DNA of 64,000 bases from assembly GCF_022213955.1 (NCBI RefSeq), contig NZ_JAKNTW010000001.1:744001-808000 (forward strand), given 5' to 3'. Of this stretch, positions 44,302-58,484 are shown one piece after another; position 1 is the first letter of the stretch, and each line of letters opens with the position of its first letter. Origin of the DNA: Dolomitihabitans soli (GTDB lineage: Bacteria; Actinomycetota; Actinomycetes; Streptosporangiales; Streptosporangiaceae). The position numbers were made by a program, and so were the translations under genes. The notes beneath the pieces are model-generated. The model worked only from the letters and a program-made list of their open reading frames with translations, was not told the DNA's origin and ran no database searches.

Positions 44302-45439
44302 CCGCCTCTTCGAGGGCGGGCACCGGCGACCGGCGGAGCAGGAGCATCGCGGCGTCGTCGCTGAGCGGCCTGCCCACGTGGCGGAGCACGTCGGCGCGCA
44401 GGGCGTCGAGCGACCCCTGCGGGTCGGGCCCCGAGAGCAACTCCACGCGTGCGGTCAGCGGGTAGAAGGCCCCGCCGTGATCGCGGGCTTCGACGATCCC
44501 GTCGGTGTAGAAGAGGATCTGGTCGCCGACGACGAACCTCTCCCGGTGAATCACCGGGGCGTCCGGCTTCAGCCAGCTCAGGCCCAGCGGGGGAGTCTCC
44601 TCGGCGGGCTCGGCGAACTCCGCGGTGCCGTCGGCCCGCATGAGCAGCGGCGGCGGATGCCCGCAGTTGAGGATCGCGATCTCGTCCTCGCCGAGGATCT
44701 CGGCGAGCACCGCGGTGACGAACTGCTCGCCGCTGAGCCGCCTGGCCAGCGCGTTCTCCAGACGGTGGGTCACCCCCAGGAGGTCGGGCTCGTCGTAGGC
44801 GGCCTCACGGAAGGCGCCGAGCACGATCGCGGCGGTCTCGACGGCCTCCAGGCCCTTGCCCTGCACATCGCCCACGATGATCCTGACCCCGCCGCTGGGC
44901 GAGGTCACCACCTCGTACAGGTCGCCGCCGATCCGGGCCTCGGCCACCGCCGAGGTGTAGGAGACCGCGACGCCGAGGCCGGGCCCCGCCCTGCGCGGCA
45001 CCGGCCGCAGCAGCACCCGCTGGGCGGCCTCGGCGACCGAGCGGACGTCGGCGAGCCGGCGCTCGTGGCGCACCCTGGCGGCGCTGGCGCCGAGGCTGGC
45101 GAACGTCACCCCGACGATGGCGATGAGCGCGACCTGCAGGCGGAACGGGCTGATCCCGTTGTAGAAGGAGAGCGAGAGGCAGAGCGCGACGGCGACGACC
45201 CCGACCAGGCCGGTACGGCGGACGTCACACGCGACGCTGGCGAAGGCGGGGCCGAGCGCGAGCAGCGAGATGAGGCCGACGCCACGGCCGGCCTGCCAGT
45301 CGGCCACCACGACCAGGGCCATCACCAGATAGGGCAGTACCAGCAACAGCGTGCGGGTCTTGGACGGGGTGGCGCGATGGGTCGCCGGAGGGTGGCCGCG
45401 ACGACGACCGTCCTTGCGTCCCTTCGATGCCCGCGTCAT
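44279..45439 (-). CDS. membrane PP2C-type (SpoIIE/RsbU) serine phosphatase
   Basis: A 386-residue protein: a basic N terminus, three to four membrane helices (~25-115) in the short-loop style, a coiled linker (RVRHERRLADVRSVAEAAQRVLL), then a SpoIIE-type PP2C domain (~150-375) with metal-binding Asp residues in IGGDLYEV, IVGDVQGKG, FYTDGIVEARD and SDDAAMLLLRR. These phosphatases dephosphorylate anti-anti-sigma factors. The ATG at 45439 is used; a start 7 codons earlier is possible. It lies 165 bp downstream of bldD on the same strand, separated by a hairpin, so a developmental or stress role is plausible. Confidence 0.9.
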   Translation of the reverse strand: MTRASKGRKDGRRRGHPPATHRATPSKTRTLLLVLPYLVMALVVVADWQAGRGVGLISLLALGPAFASVACDVRRTGLVGVVAVALCLSLSFYNGISPFRLQVALIAIVGVTFASLGASAARVRHERRLADVRSVAEAAQRVLLRPVPRRAGPGLGVAVSYTSAVAEARIGGDLYEVVTSPSGGVRIIVGDVQGKGLEAVETAAIVLGAFREAAYDEPDLLGVTHRLENALARRLSGEQFVTAVLAEILGEDEIAILNCGHPPPLLMRADGTAEFAEPAEETPPLGLSWLKPDAPVIHRERFVVGDQILFYTDGIVEARDHGGAFYPLTARVELLSGPDPQGSLDALRADVLRHVGRPLSDDAAMLLLRRSPVPALEEAVSPREEP

Positions 45440-45560
45440 ACCTACCGATTCTCGTGCCACCGCACGCTCAGGCCAGTCCCTCCAACGGCAAGATCTCCGG
45501 GACGGCCCCAGACGTTACTACCATGGCGGAAAGCCGTTCACGTGTCCCGTGGAAGGCGAA

Positions 45561-45587
45561 GGGTGCGCCCCGGGCCGTGGCGCACCC
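45561..45587 (-). terminator. bldD terminator hairpin
   Basis: Perfect 9-bp stem (45561-45569 with 45579-45587) and 9-nt loop, 18 bp beyond the bldD stop on the minus strand, followed by TTCGCCTTCC. Confidence 0.65.
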
Positions 45588-45604
45588 TCACAGGTCCCGC
45601 CGGG

Positions 45605-46099
45605 TCAGAAGGACTCGACGGCGCGGCGCGCCTCGGCGTCCAGCACGCCCCAGCTGATCAGCTCCTCGGTCAGCTCGGTGGGCGACTTGTCGTAGATCAC
45701 AGCCAGGGAACGCAGGTCTTCCTGCCTGATGGAGAGCACTTTTCCGTTGTAGTCGCCACGCTGGCTCTGGATGGTGGCGGCATAGCGAGCGAGCGCGCCC
45801 GCCTTCTCCTTCGGCAACTGGGAAAGACGCTCAAGGTCGATCACGAGCTTCGGCGTCGGGCCAAGAGGGCTCGGCGCCGCACCGCCCGGCAACAGTTCCG
45901 AAACCGGCACGCCGTAGAAGTCGGCGAGCTCCGCCAGCTTCTGCACCGTTACGGCACGGTCACCACGCTCGTAGGAGCCAACGACGACGGCCTTCCACCG
46001 GCCGCGAGACTTCTCTTCAACTCCGTGCAGGGACAGCCCCTGCTGGGTGCGAATGGCACGGAGTCGTGTACCCAGCGACTTGGCATACTCAGACGGCAT
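45605..46099 (-). CDS. bldD: developmental master regulator BldD
   Basis: Transcription factor that represses sporulation genes during vegetative growth when bound to a c-di-GMP tetramer. 164 residues against 167 in S. coelicolor. N-terminal XRE helix-turn-helix (LGTRLRAIRTQQGLSLHGVE; ~residues 9-70), C-terminal c-di-GMP domain with the signature RXD-X8-RXXD intact: Arg114-Asp116 and Arg125-Asp128 (RGDYNGKVLSIRQED). The ATG at 46099 matches the known family start. A BldD-like operator lies about 150 bp upstream. Presence of this gene marks a morphologically developing actinobacterium. Confidence 0.96.
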   Translation of the reverse strand: MPSEYAKSLGTRLRAIRTQQGLSLHGVEEKSRGRWKAVVVGSYERGDRAVTVQKLAELADFYGVPVSELLPGGAAPSPLGPTPKLVIDLERLSQLPKEKAGALARYAATIQSQRGDYNGKVLSIRQEDLRSLAVIYDKSPTELTEELISWGVLDAEARRAVESF

Positions 46100-46373
46100 C
46101 CTGTGGCCCCCCGGCTCTCTATGTGCGGCTCTCACTAGATTGTGCTACCTCGTGGCATATGCCCAGACCACCGGGGTGGGTGCCCGGGGTTAGGCACCAT
46201 CGGTGACCGTTGCGCTGGGGTTTGGCCCAGAACGCCACGAGAAATGGTTACGCACAGTGACGGTAAAGCGGTGGAAGCCTAAGGTCAAGCTGATTGGAAA
46301 TAAAGATGCCGAATCCGACCCGCTTGACCACCGCCTCGGACAACACACCTGTACCGTGAAAAACGCTCGCTGG
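46100..46373. other. upstream region of bldD and gap to the stress-protein gene
   Basis: A 274-bp AT-richer gap. The minus strand must carry the bldD promoter. It holds the BldD-like palindrome at 46247-46261. No reading frame here looks like a gene. Confidence 0.5.
46247..46261. promoter_or_regulatory. candidate BldD box (autoregulation)
   Basis: GTTACGCACAGTGAC matches the BldD consensus nTnACnC(A/T)GnGTnAn at all but one of the defined positions. It lies 148 bp upstream of the bldD start codon. BldD autorepression is known in Streptomyces; binding here is inferred. Confidence 0.55.
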
Positions 46374-47276
46374 TCAGGATTTACCGGTTCGCATCCTGCC
46401 CGCGGGTGCTCTCGGCAAGATCATAACAGGGCGTGGCGCGGCTCTGACGATCTTCATGGAAGTATCGCCGAGAAACACCCTCCGCAGCGGCCCCGTCCGG
46501 CTGGAGCCGCAGATCAGCAGCTCGCCCGGCAGCCACTCCAGTGAGCCGAGCGCCGCGGCGACGGTCCTGCCCTCGGCGATCTCCACCTCGACCGCCCCGC
46601 GCCGCCGGGGCCCCCGGGCGGCGTTCCTGAGGTCGGTGGTGTACTGCCGGCGCACCCGCGCCAGCAGTTCCTCCTCGATCGCCGCCGGCCCGGCTCCCCG
46701 GATCATCAGCGTGATCAGGCGCAGCCGCAACCCGAGCCGTCCCGCGGCTGCGGCGGCGAGCTTGACGGCCGCGTCGCAGCCCGGCTCCCGCCGGTAGGCG
46801 ACCGTGAAGCGGTCGAGCGCCTCGGGCGCGTCCTCGGCGTACCCGCGGGGGACGAGCGCGACGGGCACCGGGGAGGAGTGCAGGAGCTGGTCGGCGGTGC
46901 TGCCGAGGGTGACGCGACCCCGTCCCCCGCGCGGTGGCGAGCCGATGACGATGACGTCGGCGCCTGACTTCCTGGCCACCGTGGCCAGGCCCCTGCCGCT
47001 GCCCCGTTCGATCGCGACGACCCGGTCCGGCTCGGCGACCCCGGCCGCCTCCGCCAGCTCGGCCGCCTCCGTCAGCGTCGCCATCGCCCGATCCTGTACG
47101 AACCTGGTCCACTCGGCGTCGACGCGCCCCGGAGACGGCGGGCCCCACCCCGGCGGCCGGATGTGGGCCACGGTGAGCGAGCAGTCGCCCGAACGCGCCA
47201 CCAGCACGCTCAGCGCCAGCGCGTCCCGGCCGCCCCGGTCGGCGGTGTACCCCGTGAGGACGTGCGCGAGCTTCAT
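46374..47276 (-). CDS. tandem-domain universal stress protein
   Basis: A 300-residue cytoplasmic protein with two UspA domains (~1-145 and ~150-295). The first has the ATP-binding GSPPRGGRGRVTLGSTADQLLHSSPVPV pattern (G-2x-G-9x-G-S/T; quoted by its ends GSPPRGG and GSTADQLL). The second has the equivalent ICGSSRTGPLRRVFLGDTSMK. Usp proteins bind ATP and support dormancy or stress survival. ATG at 47276; the gene overlaps the end of the amino-acid permease gene by 4 nt, so the two are co-translated. A regulatory Usp partner to CAT-type permeases is seen in other bacteria. Confidence 0.9.
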   Translation of the reverse strand: MKLAHVLTGYTADRGGRDALALSVLVARSGDCSLTVAHIRPPGWGPPSPGRVDAEWTRFVQDRAMATLTEAAELAEAAGVAEPDRVVAIERGSGRGLATVARKSGADVIVIGSPPRGGRGRVTLGSTADQLLHSSPVPVALVPRGYAEDAPEALDRFTVAYRREPGCDAAVKLAAAAAGRLGLRLRLITLMIRGAGPAAIEEELLARVRRQYTTDLRNAARGPRRRGAVEVEIAEGRTVAAALGSLEWLPGELLICGSSRTGPLRRVFLGDTSMKIVRAAPRPVMILPRAPAGRMRTGKS

Positions 47277-48703
47277 CCGGCCTCCCCCGCCGACGTCCGC
47301 GGTTCGGCCAGCCGGGAACGCCGGAAGCCGTAGGCGAAGTAGGCGACGAGCCCGGCCGCCATCCACCCGAGGAACACCACCCACGTCGCCCGGTCGAGCC
47401 TGACCATCAGGAACAGGCAGAACGCCACGCCCAGGATCGGCGTGACCGGAAAGAACGGCGTGCGGAACGCACGGGACAGTCCGGGCTTGGTACGGCGGAG
47501 CACGATCACACCCACGTTGACCACGGCGAAGGCGAACAAGGTCCCGATGCTGGTCGCGTCGGCCAGCCGCCCGAGCGGCACCAGCCCGGCGAGCAGCGCG
47601 ACGAAGACGCTGACCAGGATGGTGTTCGCCGCGGGGACCTGGCGGCGCGGGCTGACCTTCTGGAAGATCTTCGGGATCAGCCCGTCGCGCGACATGGCGA
47701 ACAGGATGCGGGTCTGGCCGTACAGGACGGTCAGGACCACGCTGGTGATGGCGACCACGGCCCCCACCGAGAGGATGATCGAGGGCCAGGTGGAGTTCGT
47801 GGCGGTCTCCAGGACCTTTGCGAGCGACGCCTCGGAGCCCGCCAGCTCCTGCCATGGCATCGCGCCCACCGCGGCCAGCGCGACGAGCACGTAGATCACC
47901 GTGACGATGAGCAGCGACAGCAGGATGGCCAGCGGCAGGTCGCGGCGGGGGTTCTTGGCCTCCTCGCCCGCGGTCGAGGCCGCGTCGAAGCCGATGTAGG
48001 AGAAGAAGACCTTCGCGCCCGCGGCGCTGATGCCCGCCGCGCCGAGCGGGGCGAACGGGGTGAGGTTCCCCGAGTCGAACGCGGTGAAGGCGATCACGCA
48101 GAAGAAGAGCAGCACGCCGATCTTGATGAACACCATGACGGTGTTGGCCCTGGCGCTCTCCGAGGCGCCGCGCAGCAGCAGGAAGGTGGCGATCAGGACC
48201 ACCGTGATGGCCGGGATGTTGACCACGCCTCCCGAGCCCGGCGGGCCGGCGATGACCTCGGGGATGCTGAATCCGGACAGCTGGCGGAGGAACTCGTTGA
48301 GGTACTGCCCCCAGCCGACCGCGACCGCGGACACCGAGACCGCGTACTCCAGCAGCAGGCACCACCCGCAGACCCACGCCACCAGTTCCCCGAGCGTGGC
48401 GTAGGCGTAGGAGTAGGACGATCCGGAGACCGGGATCGTCCCGGCGAGCTCGGCGTAGGACAGGGCGGAGAAGAGCGCGGTGACCGCCGCCAGCACGAAC
48501 GAGAGGATGACGGCGGGCCCGGCCAGCGGGGCGGCCTCGCCGAGGATGACGAAGATGCCGGTGCCGAGCGTCGCGCCCACGCTGAAGAGGGTGAGCTGGG
48601 TGAGCGACATCGACCGTCGCAGGTCGCCGCCCTCGCCGTGGCCGCCCTCGGCGATGAGCTCCTCGGCCGGCTTGGTGCGGAACAGCTGCCGCCAGCCGCT
48701 CAC
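47273..48703 (-). CDS. APC-superfamily cationic amino-acid permease (CAT type)
   Basis: Inner-membrane amino-acid transporter of 476 residues with 12-13 helices. The first helix SVGATLGTGIFVILGEAAPLAGP (quoted by VGATLGTGIFVILG) is the family substrate-binding segment, and KVFFSYIGFDAASTAGEEAKNPRRD is the helix 6 region (quoted by FFSYIGFDAASTAGEEA). The CAT branch usually carries Arg, Lys or other cationic amino acids, which fits the adjacent arginine deiminase gene; arginine uptake or arginine/ornithine exchange is inferred. A GTG start at 48703 is chosen because the protein N terminus MSGWRQLFRTKP is family-like. A repeat array lies upstream. Confidence 0.9.
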   Translation of the reverse strand: MSGWRQLFRTKPAEELIAEGGHGEGGDLRRSMSLTQLTLFSVGATLGTGIFVILGEAAPLAGPAVILSFVLAAVTALFSALSYAELAGTIPVSGSSYSYAYATLGELVAWVCGWCLLLEYAVSVSAVAVGWGQYLNEFLRQLSGFSIPEVIAGPPGSGGVVNIPAITVVLIATFLLLRGASESARANTVMVFIKIGVLLFFCVIAFTAFDSGNLTPFAPLGAAGISAAGAKVFFSYIGFDAASTAGEEAKNPRRDLPLAILLSLLIVTVIYVLVALAAVGAMPWQELAGSEASLAKVLETATNSTWPSIILSVGAVVAITSVVLTVLYGQTRILFAMSRDGLIPKIFQKVSPRRQVPAANTILVSVFVALLAGLVPLGRLADATSIGTLFAFAVVNVGVIVLRRTKPGLSRAFRTPFFPVTPILGVAFCLFLMVRLDRATWVVFLGWMAAGLVAYFAYGFRRSRLAEPRTSAGEAG

Positions 48704-48751
48704 GGCGTGCTCGCCGGTGCCGGGCCGCCCCGCGGCGTTCCCACCGCCGGC

Positions 48752-48823
48752 GCGGCCATGCCGTTCGGCGCGGCCATGTCGTACGGTGCGGCCATGCCGT
48801 TCGGCACGGCCATGCCGTACGGC
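48752..48823. repeat. four tandem 18-bp repeats
   Basis: Four consecutive 18-nt units (48752-48769, 48770-48787, 48788-48805, 48806-48823) of the form GCGGCCATGCCGTTCGGC, with a few substitutions, in the gap between arcA and the permease gene. Each contains CCATG and its near-complement, so the RNA could form repeated small hairpins. The in-frame peptides on either strand are repetitive and unlike known proteins. Confidence 0.85.
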
Positions 48824-48898
48824 ATCGGCCGGGCGCTTCGCACGGGTGGCATGGTCCCTCTGTCCGGCCTGTTTGGACCGTTCCAAAGAACAGGTGAA

Positions 48899-48926
48899 AC
48901 GGCGCCCCGTCCGGATGGGGCGCCGT
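48899..48926 (-). terminator. arcA terminator
   Basis: Perfect 10-bp stem (48899-48908 with 48917-48926), 8-nt loop, followed on the minus strand by TTTCACC, about 30 bp past the arcA stop. It lies before the repeat array and the permease gene. Confidence 0.75.
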
Positions 48927-48954
48927 CTACGAAGGTCGTCGGCGGGCGCACGGG

Positions 48955-50199
48955 TCAGCCGCCGTCGCGTTCCAGCGGGCAGCTCATGCAGCGCGGGCCG
49001 CCGCGCCCCCTGCCGAGTTCGCTGCCCCTGATGGTGATGACCTCCACGCCGTTGGCGCGCAGGAAGTTGTTGGTGGTGGTGTTGCGCTCGTAGGCGATCA
49101 CCACGCCGGGCTCGACCGCCAGCACGTTGCAGCCGTCGTCCCACTGCTCGCGTTCGGCGGCGTGCACGTCCTGCTTCGGGGTGAGGACCTCGATGGAGTC
49201 GAGGTCGAGCGCCCGCGCGATCGCTCCGTGCATGTCCTCGGGCGGATGGTCGGTGACCTTGAGCTCCTTCTCGTTGTCTCCCGGCTCGATGGTGTAACTC
49301 GGCAGCATGCCGAGCCCGGCGTACTTGGTGAACCGGCCGACGTCGACCATCGTCATGACCGTGTCCAGGTGCATGAACGCCCTGGCGTGCGGCAGGCTGA
49401 GCGCCACGATCCGCCGTGCGGAGCCGGACGCGAAGAGGTTGCGCGCGACCATTTCCACCGCCTGCGGCTGGGTGCGCTCGCTCATTCCGATCAGGACCGA
49501 GCCCTTGCCGATGACCAGCACGTCGCCGCCCTCGATGGTGGCGGGGGCGGTCGCCGTGCCGGGGTTCCACACGTGGAAGCCGCCGTCCGCGCGGGAGTCG
49601 TAGCCGGCGGTGAACAGCGGGTGCCAGCGGTAGACGGCCTCCATGTTGACGGTCTCGTTCTTGCGCGCCTTCCTGCGCATCGCGTTGATCGAGACCCCGT
49701 CGTAGATCCAGCAGGAGGTGTCCCGGGTGAACAGGTGGTTGGGCAGCGGCTGCAGGATGAAGTCGTCGAGGTCGAGCGTGTGGAAGGCGAGGCTCTTGGG
49801 GTCGCAGCCGCGGTCGAGGATCTCGCGCTTGGTGATGCCGCCCGTCAGGTGCGCCTGCAGCGTCCGGTCGTCCATCGCGTCGAGCGTGTTGCGGATGGAG
49901 TCGGTGGCCAGCGGGCCGAACCACCGCTCGTCCACGATCTTGTCCAGGATGTGCTTGCGCGCCTCGGGGATCTCGACGGTCTCCCGCAGCAGGTCGGCGA
50001 GCAGGTGTACGGCCACGCCGCGGTCGCGCAGGGTGCGCTGCCACTCCTCGTGCTCCTCCAGCGCCCGCTGGACCCAGAGCACGTCGTCGAAGAGCAGGCC
50101 GTCCTTGTTGGTGGGTGTCAGGCGTTTGAGCGCGAGGTCGGGCTTGTGCACCAGTACGCGATGCAACTTGCCCACCTCTGAATCAACATGAAACGCCAT
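48955..50199 (-). CDS. arcA: arginine deiminase
   Basis: Hydrolyses arginine to citrulline and ammonia; cytoplasmic, 414 residues, normal length. Catalytic and binding segments: [34 protein letters not shown] (quoted by [11 protein letters not shown] and GMSERTQ), [10 protein letters not shown] with catalytic His, and [13 protein letters not shown] with catalytic Cys404. The ATG at 50199 has GGGAGGA just upstream and replaces a longer frame. Ornithine carbamoyltransferase and carbamate kinase genes of the full pathway are absent nearby. The downstream permease probably brings arginine in. Confidence 0.95.
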   Translation of the reverse strand: MAFHVDSEVGKLHRVLVHKPDLALKRLTPTNKDGLLFDDVLWVQRALEEHEEWQRTLRDRGVAVHLLADLLRETVEIPEARKHILDKIVDERWFGPLATDSIRNTLDAMDDRTLQAHLTGGITKREILDRGCDPKSLAFHTLDLDDFILQPLPNHLFTRDTSCWIYDGVSINAMRRKARKNETVNMEAVYRWHPLFTAGYDSRADGGFHVWNPGTATAPATIEGGDVLVIGKGSVLIGMSERTQPQAVEMVARNLFASGSARRIVALSLPHARAFMHLDTVMTMVDVGRFTKYAGLGMLPSYTIEPGDNEKELKVTDHPPEDMHGAIARALDLDSIEVLTPKQDVHAAEREQWDDGCNVLAVEPGVVIAYERNTTTNNFLRANGVEVITIRGSELGRGRGGPRCMSCPLERDGG

Positions 50200-50385
50200 A
50201 TGTCCTCCCAACAGGTGGTCTTCCGTACATGCAAAGACCTGGGCGCCCCGATCAGACAAGCGTCCCCGCCGCGTCCGGCCGCCAAACGCCCGATGTCGCG
50301 TCCGCGTGGCCGCATCTCCGCTGGTGGGGCGGCGAGCCGCAGCGGAGCGCTGCTGCTAGTGTGAGGGAGCCCGACACCCTTTTAA

Positions 50386-51891
<1,506 letters not shown>

Positions 51892-51895
<4 letters not shown>

Positions 51896-53184
51896 CCTAT
51901 CTGATCAAGAACGCGCGGATCCTCGGCGGCGACCCGGCGGACATCCAGCTCCGCGACGGCGTCATCACCGAGATCGGCACCGGCCTGTCGGGCGGCGTGG
52001 AGATCGACGCCACCGGCCTGATCGCCCTCCCCGGGCTGGTCGACCTGCACACCCACCTGCGCGAGCCCGGCAGGGAGGACGCGGAGACCGTCGAGTCGGG
52101 CACCCGCGCCGCCGCCCTCGGCGGGTTCACCGCGGTGCACGCCATGGCCAACACCTCGCCGGTCGCCGACACCGCGGGTGTCGTCGAGCAGGTCTGGCGG
52201 CTCGGCCAGGAGACCGGGGTCTGCGACGTCCGGCCGGTCGGGGCGGTGACCGTGGGCCTCGGCGGCGAGCGGCTCGCCGAACTCGGCGCGATGGCCGACT
52301 CGGCCGCCAGGGTCCGGGTCTTCTCCGACGACGGCAAGTGCGTCTCCGACGCGGTGCTGATGCGCCGCGCGCTGGAGTACGTCAAGGCGTTCGACGGCGT
52401 GATCGCCCAGCACGCCCAGGAGCCCAGGCTCACCGAGGCCGCCCAGATGAACGAGGGGGCGGTCTCCGGCCGCCTCGGGCTCACCGGCTGGCCGGCGGTC
52501 GCCGAGGAGGCGATCATCGCCCGTGACTGCCTGCTCGCCGCGCACGTCGGGTCCCGGCTGCACATCTGCCACGTCTCGACGGCCGGCTCCGTGGAGATAA
52601 TCCGCTGGGCCAAGTCCAAGGGCTGGAACGTCACCGCCGAGGTGACCCCGCACCACCTCCTGCTCACCGACGACCTCATCGAAAACTCCCCGGTCGGCTC
52701 CTACAACCCGATCTACAAGGTCAACCCGCCCCTGCGCACGGCCGACGACGTCCGGGCGCTGCGGGAGGCGCTGGCCGACGGCACCATCGACTGCGTCGCC
52801 ACCGACCACGCCCCGCACCCCGTGGAGGACAAGGAGTCCGAGTGGGGGGCGGCGGCCATGGGCATGATCGGCCTGGAGACGGCGCTGTCCGTGGTCCAGG
52901 AGTCCATGGTCGAGACCGGGCTGCTCGACTGGGCCGGAGTCGCCGACCGCATGTCGGCCCGCCCGGCGCGGATCGGCCGCGTCGAAGGCCACGGCATGCC
53001 GCTCGCGGCCGGCTCCACCGCGAGCATCGTGCTCTACGACCCCGTCCCGAGGGTGCCGGTCGAGCCCCACGGGTTCGCCTCCAAGAGCCGCAACACCCCG
53101 TACGAAGGCCTGTCACTGCCCGGCCGGGTCGTGGCCACATTCCTGCGCGGCAGGCCGACCGTCCTGGAAGGGAAGCTCGCTTGA
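51892..53184 (+). CDS. pyrC: dihydroorotase
   Basis: Cyclises carbamoyl-aspartate to dihydroorotate; zinc amidohydrolase, 430 residues, cytoplasmic. Metal motifs [10 protein letters not shown] (HxH), AQHAQEP (His), HICHVST (His) and CVATDHAPH (catalytic Asp) mark the class I type, and NPPLRTADD is the substrate-binding segment. The GTG at 51892 overlaps the pyrB stop (GTGA) and the next gene starts inside its own stop. The fold is related to allantoinase at 29304, but the context makes the assignment clear. Confidence 0.97.
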
Positions 53185-54288
53185 ACGCGATTCTGGTACT
53201 CGAAGACGGCCGCGTCTTCCACGGCACCGCTTACGGCGCGCAGGGCGAGACCTTCGGGGAGATGGTCTTCAACACCGGTATGACCGGTTACCAGGAGACC
53301 CTCACCGACCCCTCGTACCACCGGCAGATCGTCGCGATGACCGCCCCCCACATCGGCAACACCGGGGTCAACGAGGACGACCCCGAGTCCTCCCGGGTCT
53401 GGGTCGCCGGCTACGTCGTCCGCGAGCCCTCCCGCGTCCCGTCGAGCTGGCGTTCCACCCGGAGCCTGGCCGACTACCTGAAGGACCAGGGCGTCGTCGG
53501 CATCGCGATGCCCGGCACCCGGGCGCTCACCCGGCACCTGCGCGAGCGCGGGGCGATGCGCGCCGGGATCTTCTCCGGCGACGCGCTGCCGCCGGTCGAG
53601 GAGCTCCTCGACCGGGTCCGGCGATCGCCCGCCATGGTCGGGGCCGACCTGGCCGCCGAGGTCTCCACCCGCGAGCCGTACATCGTGCCCGCCGAGGGCG
53701 AGCGGCGGTTCAAGGTCGCGGCGGTCGACCTCGGCATCAAGGCCATGACCCCGCAGCGGATGGCTCAGCGCGGCTGCGAGGTGCACGTGCTGCCCGCGTG
53801 GTCCACCACGGAGGAGATCCTGGCGATCGCCCCCGACGGGGTGTTCTTCTCCAACGGTCCCGGCGACCCGGCGACGGCCGACGCCGCGGTGAAGGCGCTG
53901 CAGGGCGTGCTCGCCGCGGGCACGCCGTTCTTCGGCATCTGCTTCGGCAACCAGATCTTCGGGCGCGCCCTCGGTCTGGGCACCTACAAGCTCCGCTACG
54001 GCCATCGGGGCGTCAACCAGCCCGTCCAGGACCGGCGGACCGGAAAGGTCGACATCTCCGCGCACAACCACGGCTTCGCCGTACAGGCTCCGCTCGAGGG
54101 GCCCTTCGACACGCAGTACGGCAGGGCGGAGGTCAGCCACGTCAACCTCAACGACGACTGCGTCGAGGGGCTCCGGCTGCTCGACTACCCGGCCTTCAGC
54201 GTGCAGTACCACCCTGAGGCCGCCGCGGGGCCACATGACGCCGCGGGCCTGTTCGACGAGTTCTGCTCTCTGATGGAAGGTAGCAAGC

Positions 54289-54296
<8 letters not shown>
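53181..54296 (+). CDS. carA: carbamoyl-phosphate synthase small (glutaminase) subunit
   Basis: Class I glutamine amidotransferase subunit, 371 residues, delivering ammonia to CarB through an internal tunnel. N-terminal CPSase_sm_chain domain ([19 protein letters not shown], with [11 protein letters not shown]), C-terminal GATase domain with nucleophile Cys in [16 protein letters not shown] and His/Glu in [16 protein letters not shown] start at 53181 is forced by overlap with the pyrC stop and the conserved N terminus. It supplies carbamoyl phosphate for both UMP and arginine synthesis. Confidence 0.96.
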
Positions 54297-57585
<3,289 letters not shown>

Positions 57586-57629
57586 CGGCTCAGCGGAGGT
57601 GATGGAGACTGGCTGCCACCCCGGTACAG

Positions 57630-58484
57630 GTGACGGGCACGGTGCTGACCACGCGCCGGGTCGACGCCTACCATGCGCTGACCGTGGTGGCGCCCGGCAT
57701 CGCCGAGCCCTTCCGGCCAGGGCATTTCGTGGCCCTGGCCGTCGGCGGGCCGCAGTCGTCGATGCTCACCCGCCGTGCCTTCTCGGTCCACGACGTCAAG
57801 CCCGACTACGGCGGCACGGTGGAGTTCGTCTTCACCGTGCGCGGGCCGGGCACCGCCTGGCTGGCCGAGCGCCGGGCCCGCGACACGCTCGACCTGGTCG
57901 GCCCGCTCGGCCGCCCGTTCCCGCTGCCGCGTGACCCGGTCACGTGCGTGCTGGTCGGCGGCGAGTACGGCTCGGCCATGTTGTTCGGGCTGGCCGACGC
58001 GCTGCTGCAGCGCGGCTGCCGGATCGACTTCGTGCTCGGCGCGGCCTCGGCCGACCGGGTCTTCGGCGCGATGCGGGCCCGCAGGATGGGCGAGACCACC
58101 ACGCTCACCACGGAGGACGGCTCGCTGGGGGTGCGGGGCAGGGTGACCGACGTGCTGCCGGGAGTGATCGCCGACGCGCGCGCCGACGTGGTCTACGCGT
58201 GCGGGCCGATGGCGATGCTCCGCGGGGTGACCGCGGTGTCCGTGGAGTTCGACATTCCGGTGCAGGTGGCCGTCGAGGAGGCCATGGCGTGCGGCATCGG
58301 CACGTGCATGACGTGCGTGCTGCCGGTGATCGGTGACGACGGGGTGACCCGCATGGTGCGGGCGTGCTCGGAGGGCCCGGTCTTCCGCGGCGAGCGGGTC
58401 AGGTTCGAGGACGTCGGAACGATCCCGTTCGACGCGCTGGGGGCACCGGGCTCGCCGGGTGGGGGAGCTCGACATGTCAGTTGA
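57630..58484 (+). CDS. pyrK: dihydroorotate dehydrogenase electron-transfer subunit (PyrK)
   Basis: FAD and [2Fe-2S] subunit of class 1B dihydroorotate dehydrogenase, passing electrons to NAD+. 284 residues from the GTG at 57630. FAD-domain segments MLTRRAFSVHD and RGPGTAWLAE; C-terminal cluster cysteines in CGIGTCMTCVLPV plus the later Cys in RACSEGPVF, all four present. The start is uncertain: relatives begin slightly earlier, and the frame extends to a CTG at 57609 right after GGAGG and GGAGA sites, so a non-standard start is possible. The stop overlaps pyrD by 11 nt. Confidence 0.93.
   Translation: MTGTVLTTRRVDAYHALTVVAPGIAEPFRPGHFVALAVGGPQSSMLTRRAFSVHDVKPDYGGTVEFVFTVRGPGTAWLAERRARDTLDLVGPLGRPFPLPRDPVTCVLVGGEYGSAMLFGLADALLQRGCRIDFVLGAASADRVFGAMRARRMGETTTLTTEDGSLGVRGRVTDVLPGVIADARADVVYACGPMAMLRGVTAVSVEFDIPVQVAVEEAMACGIGTCMTCVLPVIGDDGVTRMVRACSEGPVFRGERVRFEDVGTIPFDALGAPGSPGGGARHVS

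Noticed and set aside
45605-46099. BldD with RQED in place of the Streptomyces RQDD in the c-di-GMP motif
   Set aside because: The binding signature is RXD-X8-RXXD; Arg114, Asp116, Arg125 and Asp128 are all kept. The changed residue is at a free position.
48638-49093. Plus-strand frame through the 18-bp repeats giving a repeated MPFGAAMSYG-like peptide
   Set aside because: The peptide repeat is a by-product of the DNA repeat, and the frame overlaps the ends of arcA and the permease gene on the other strand.
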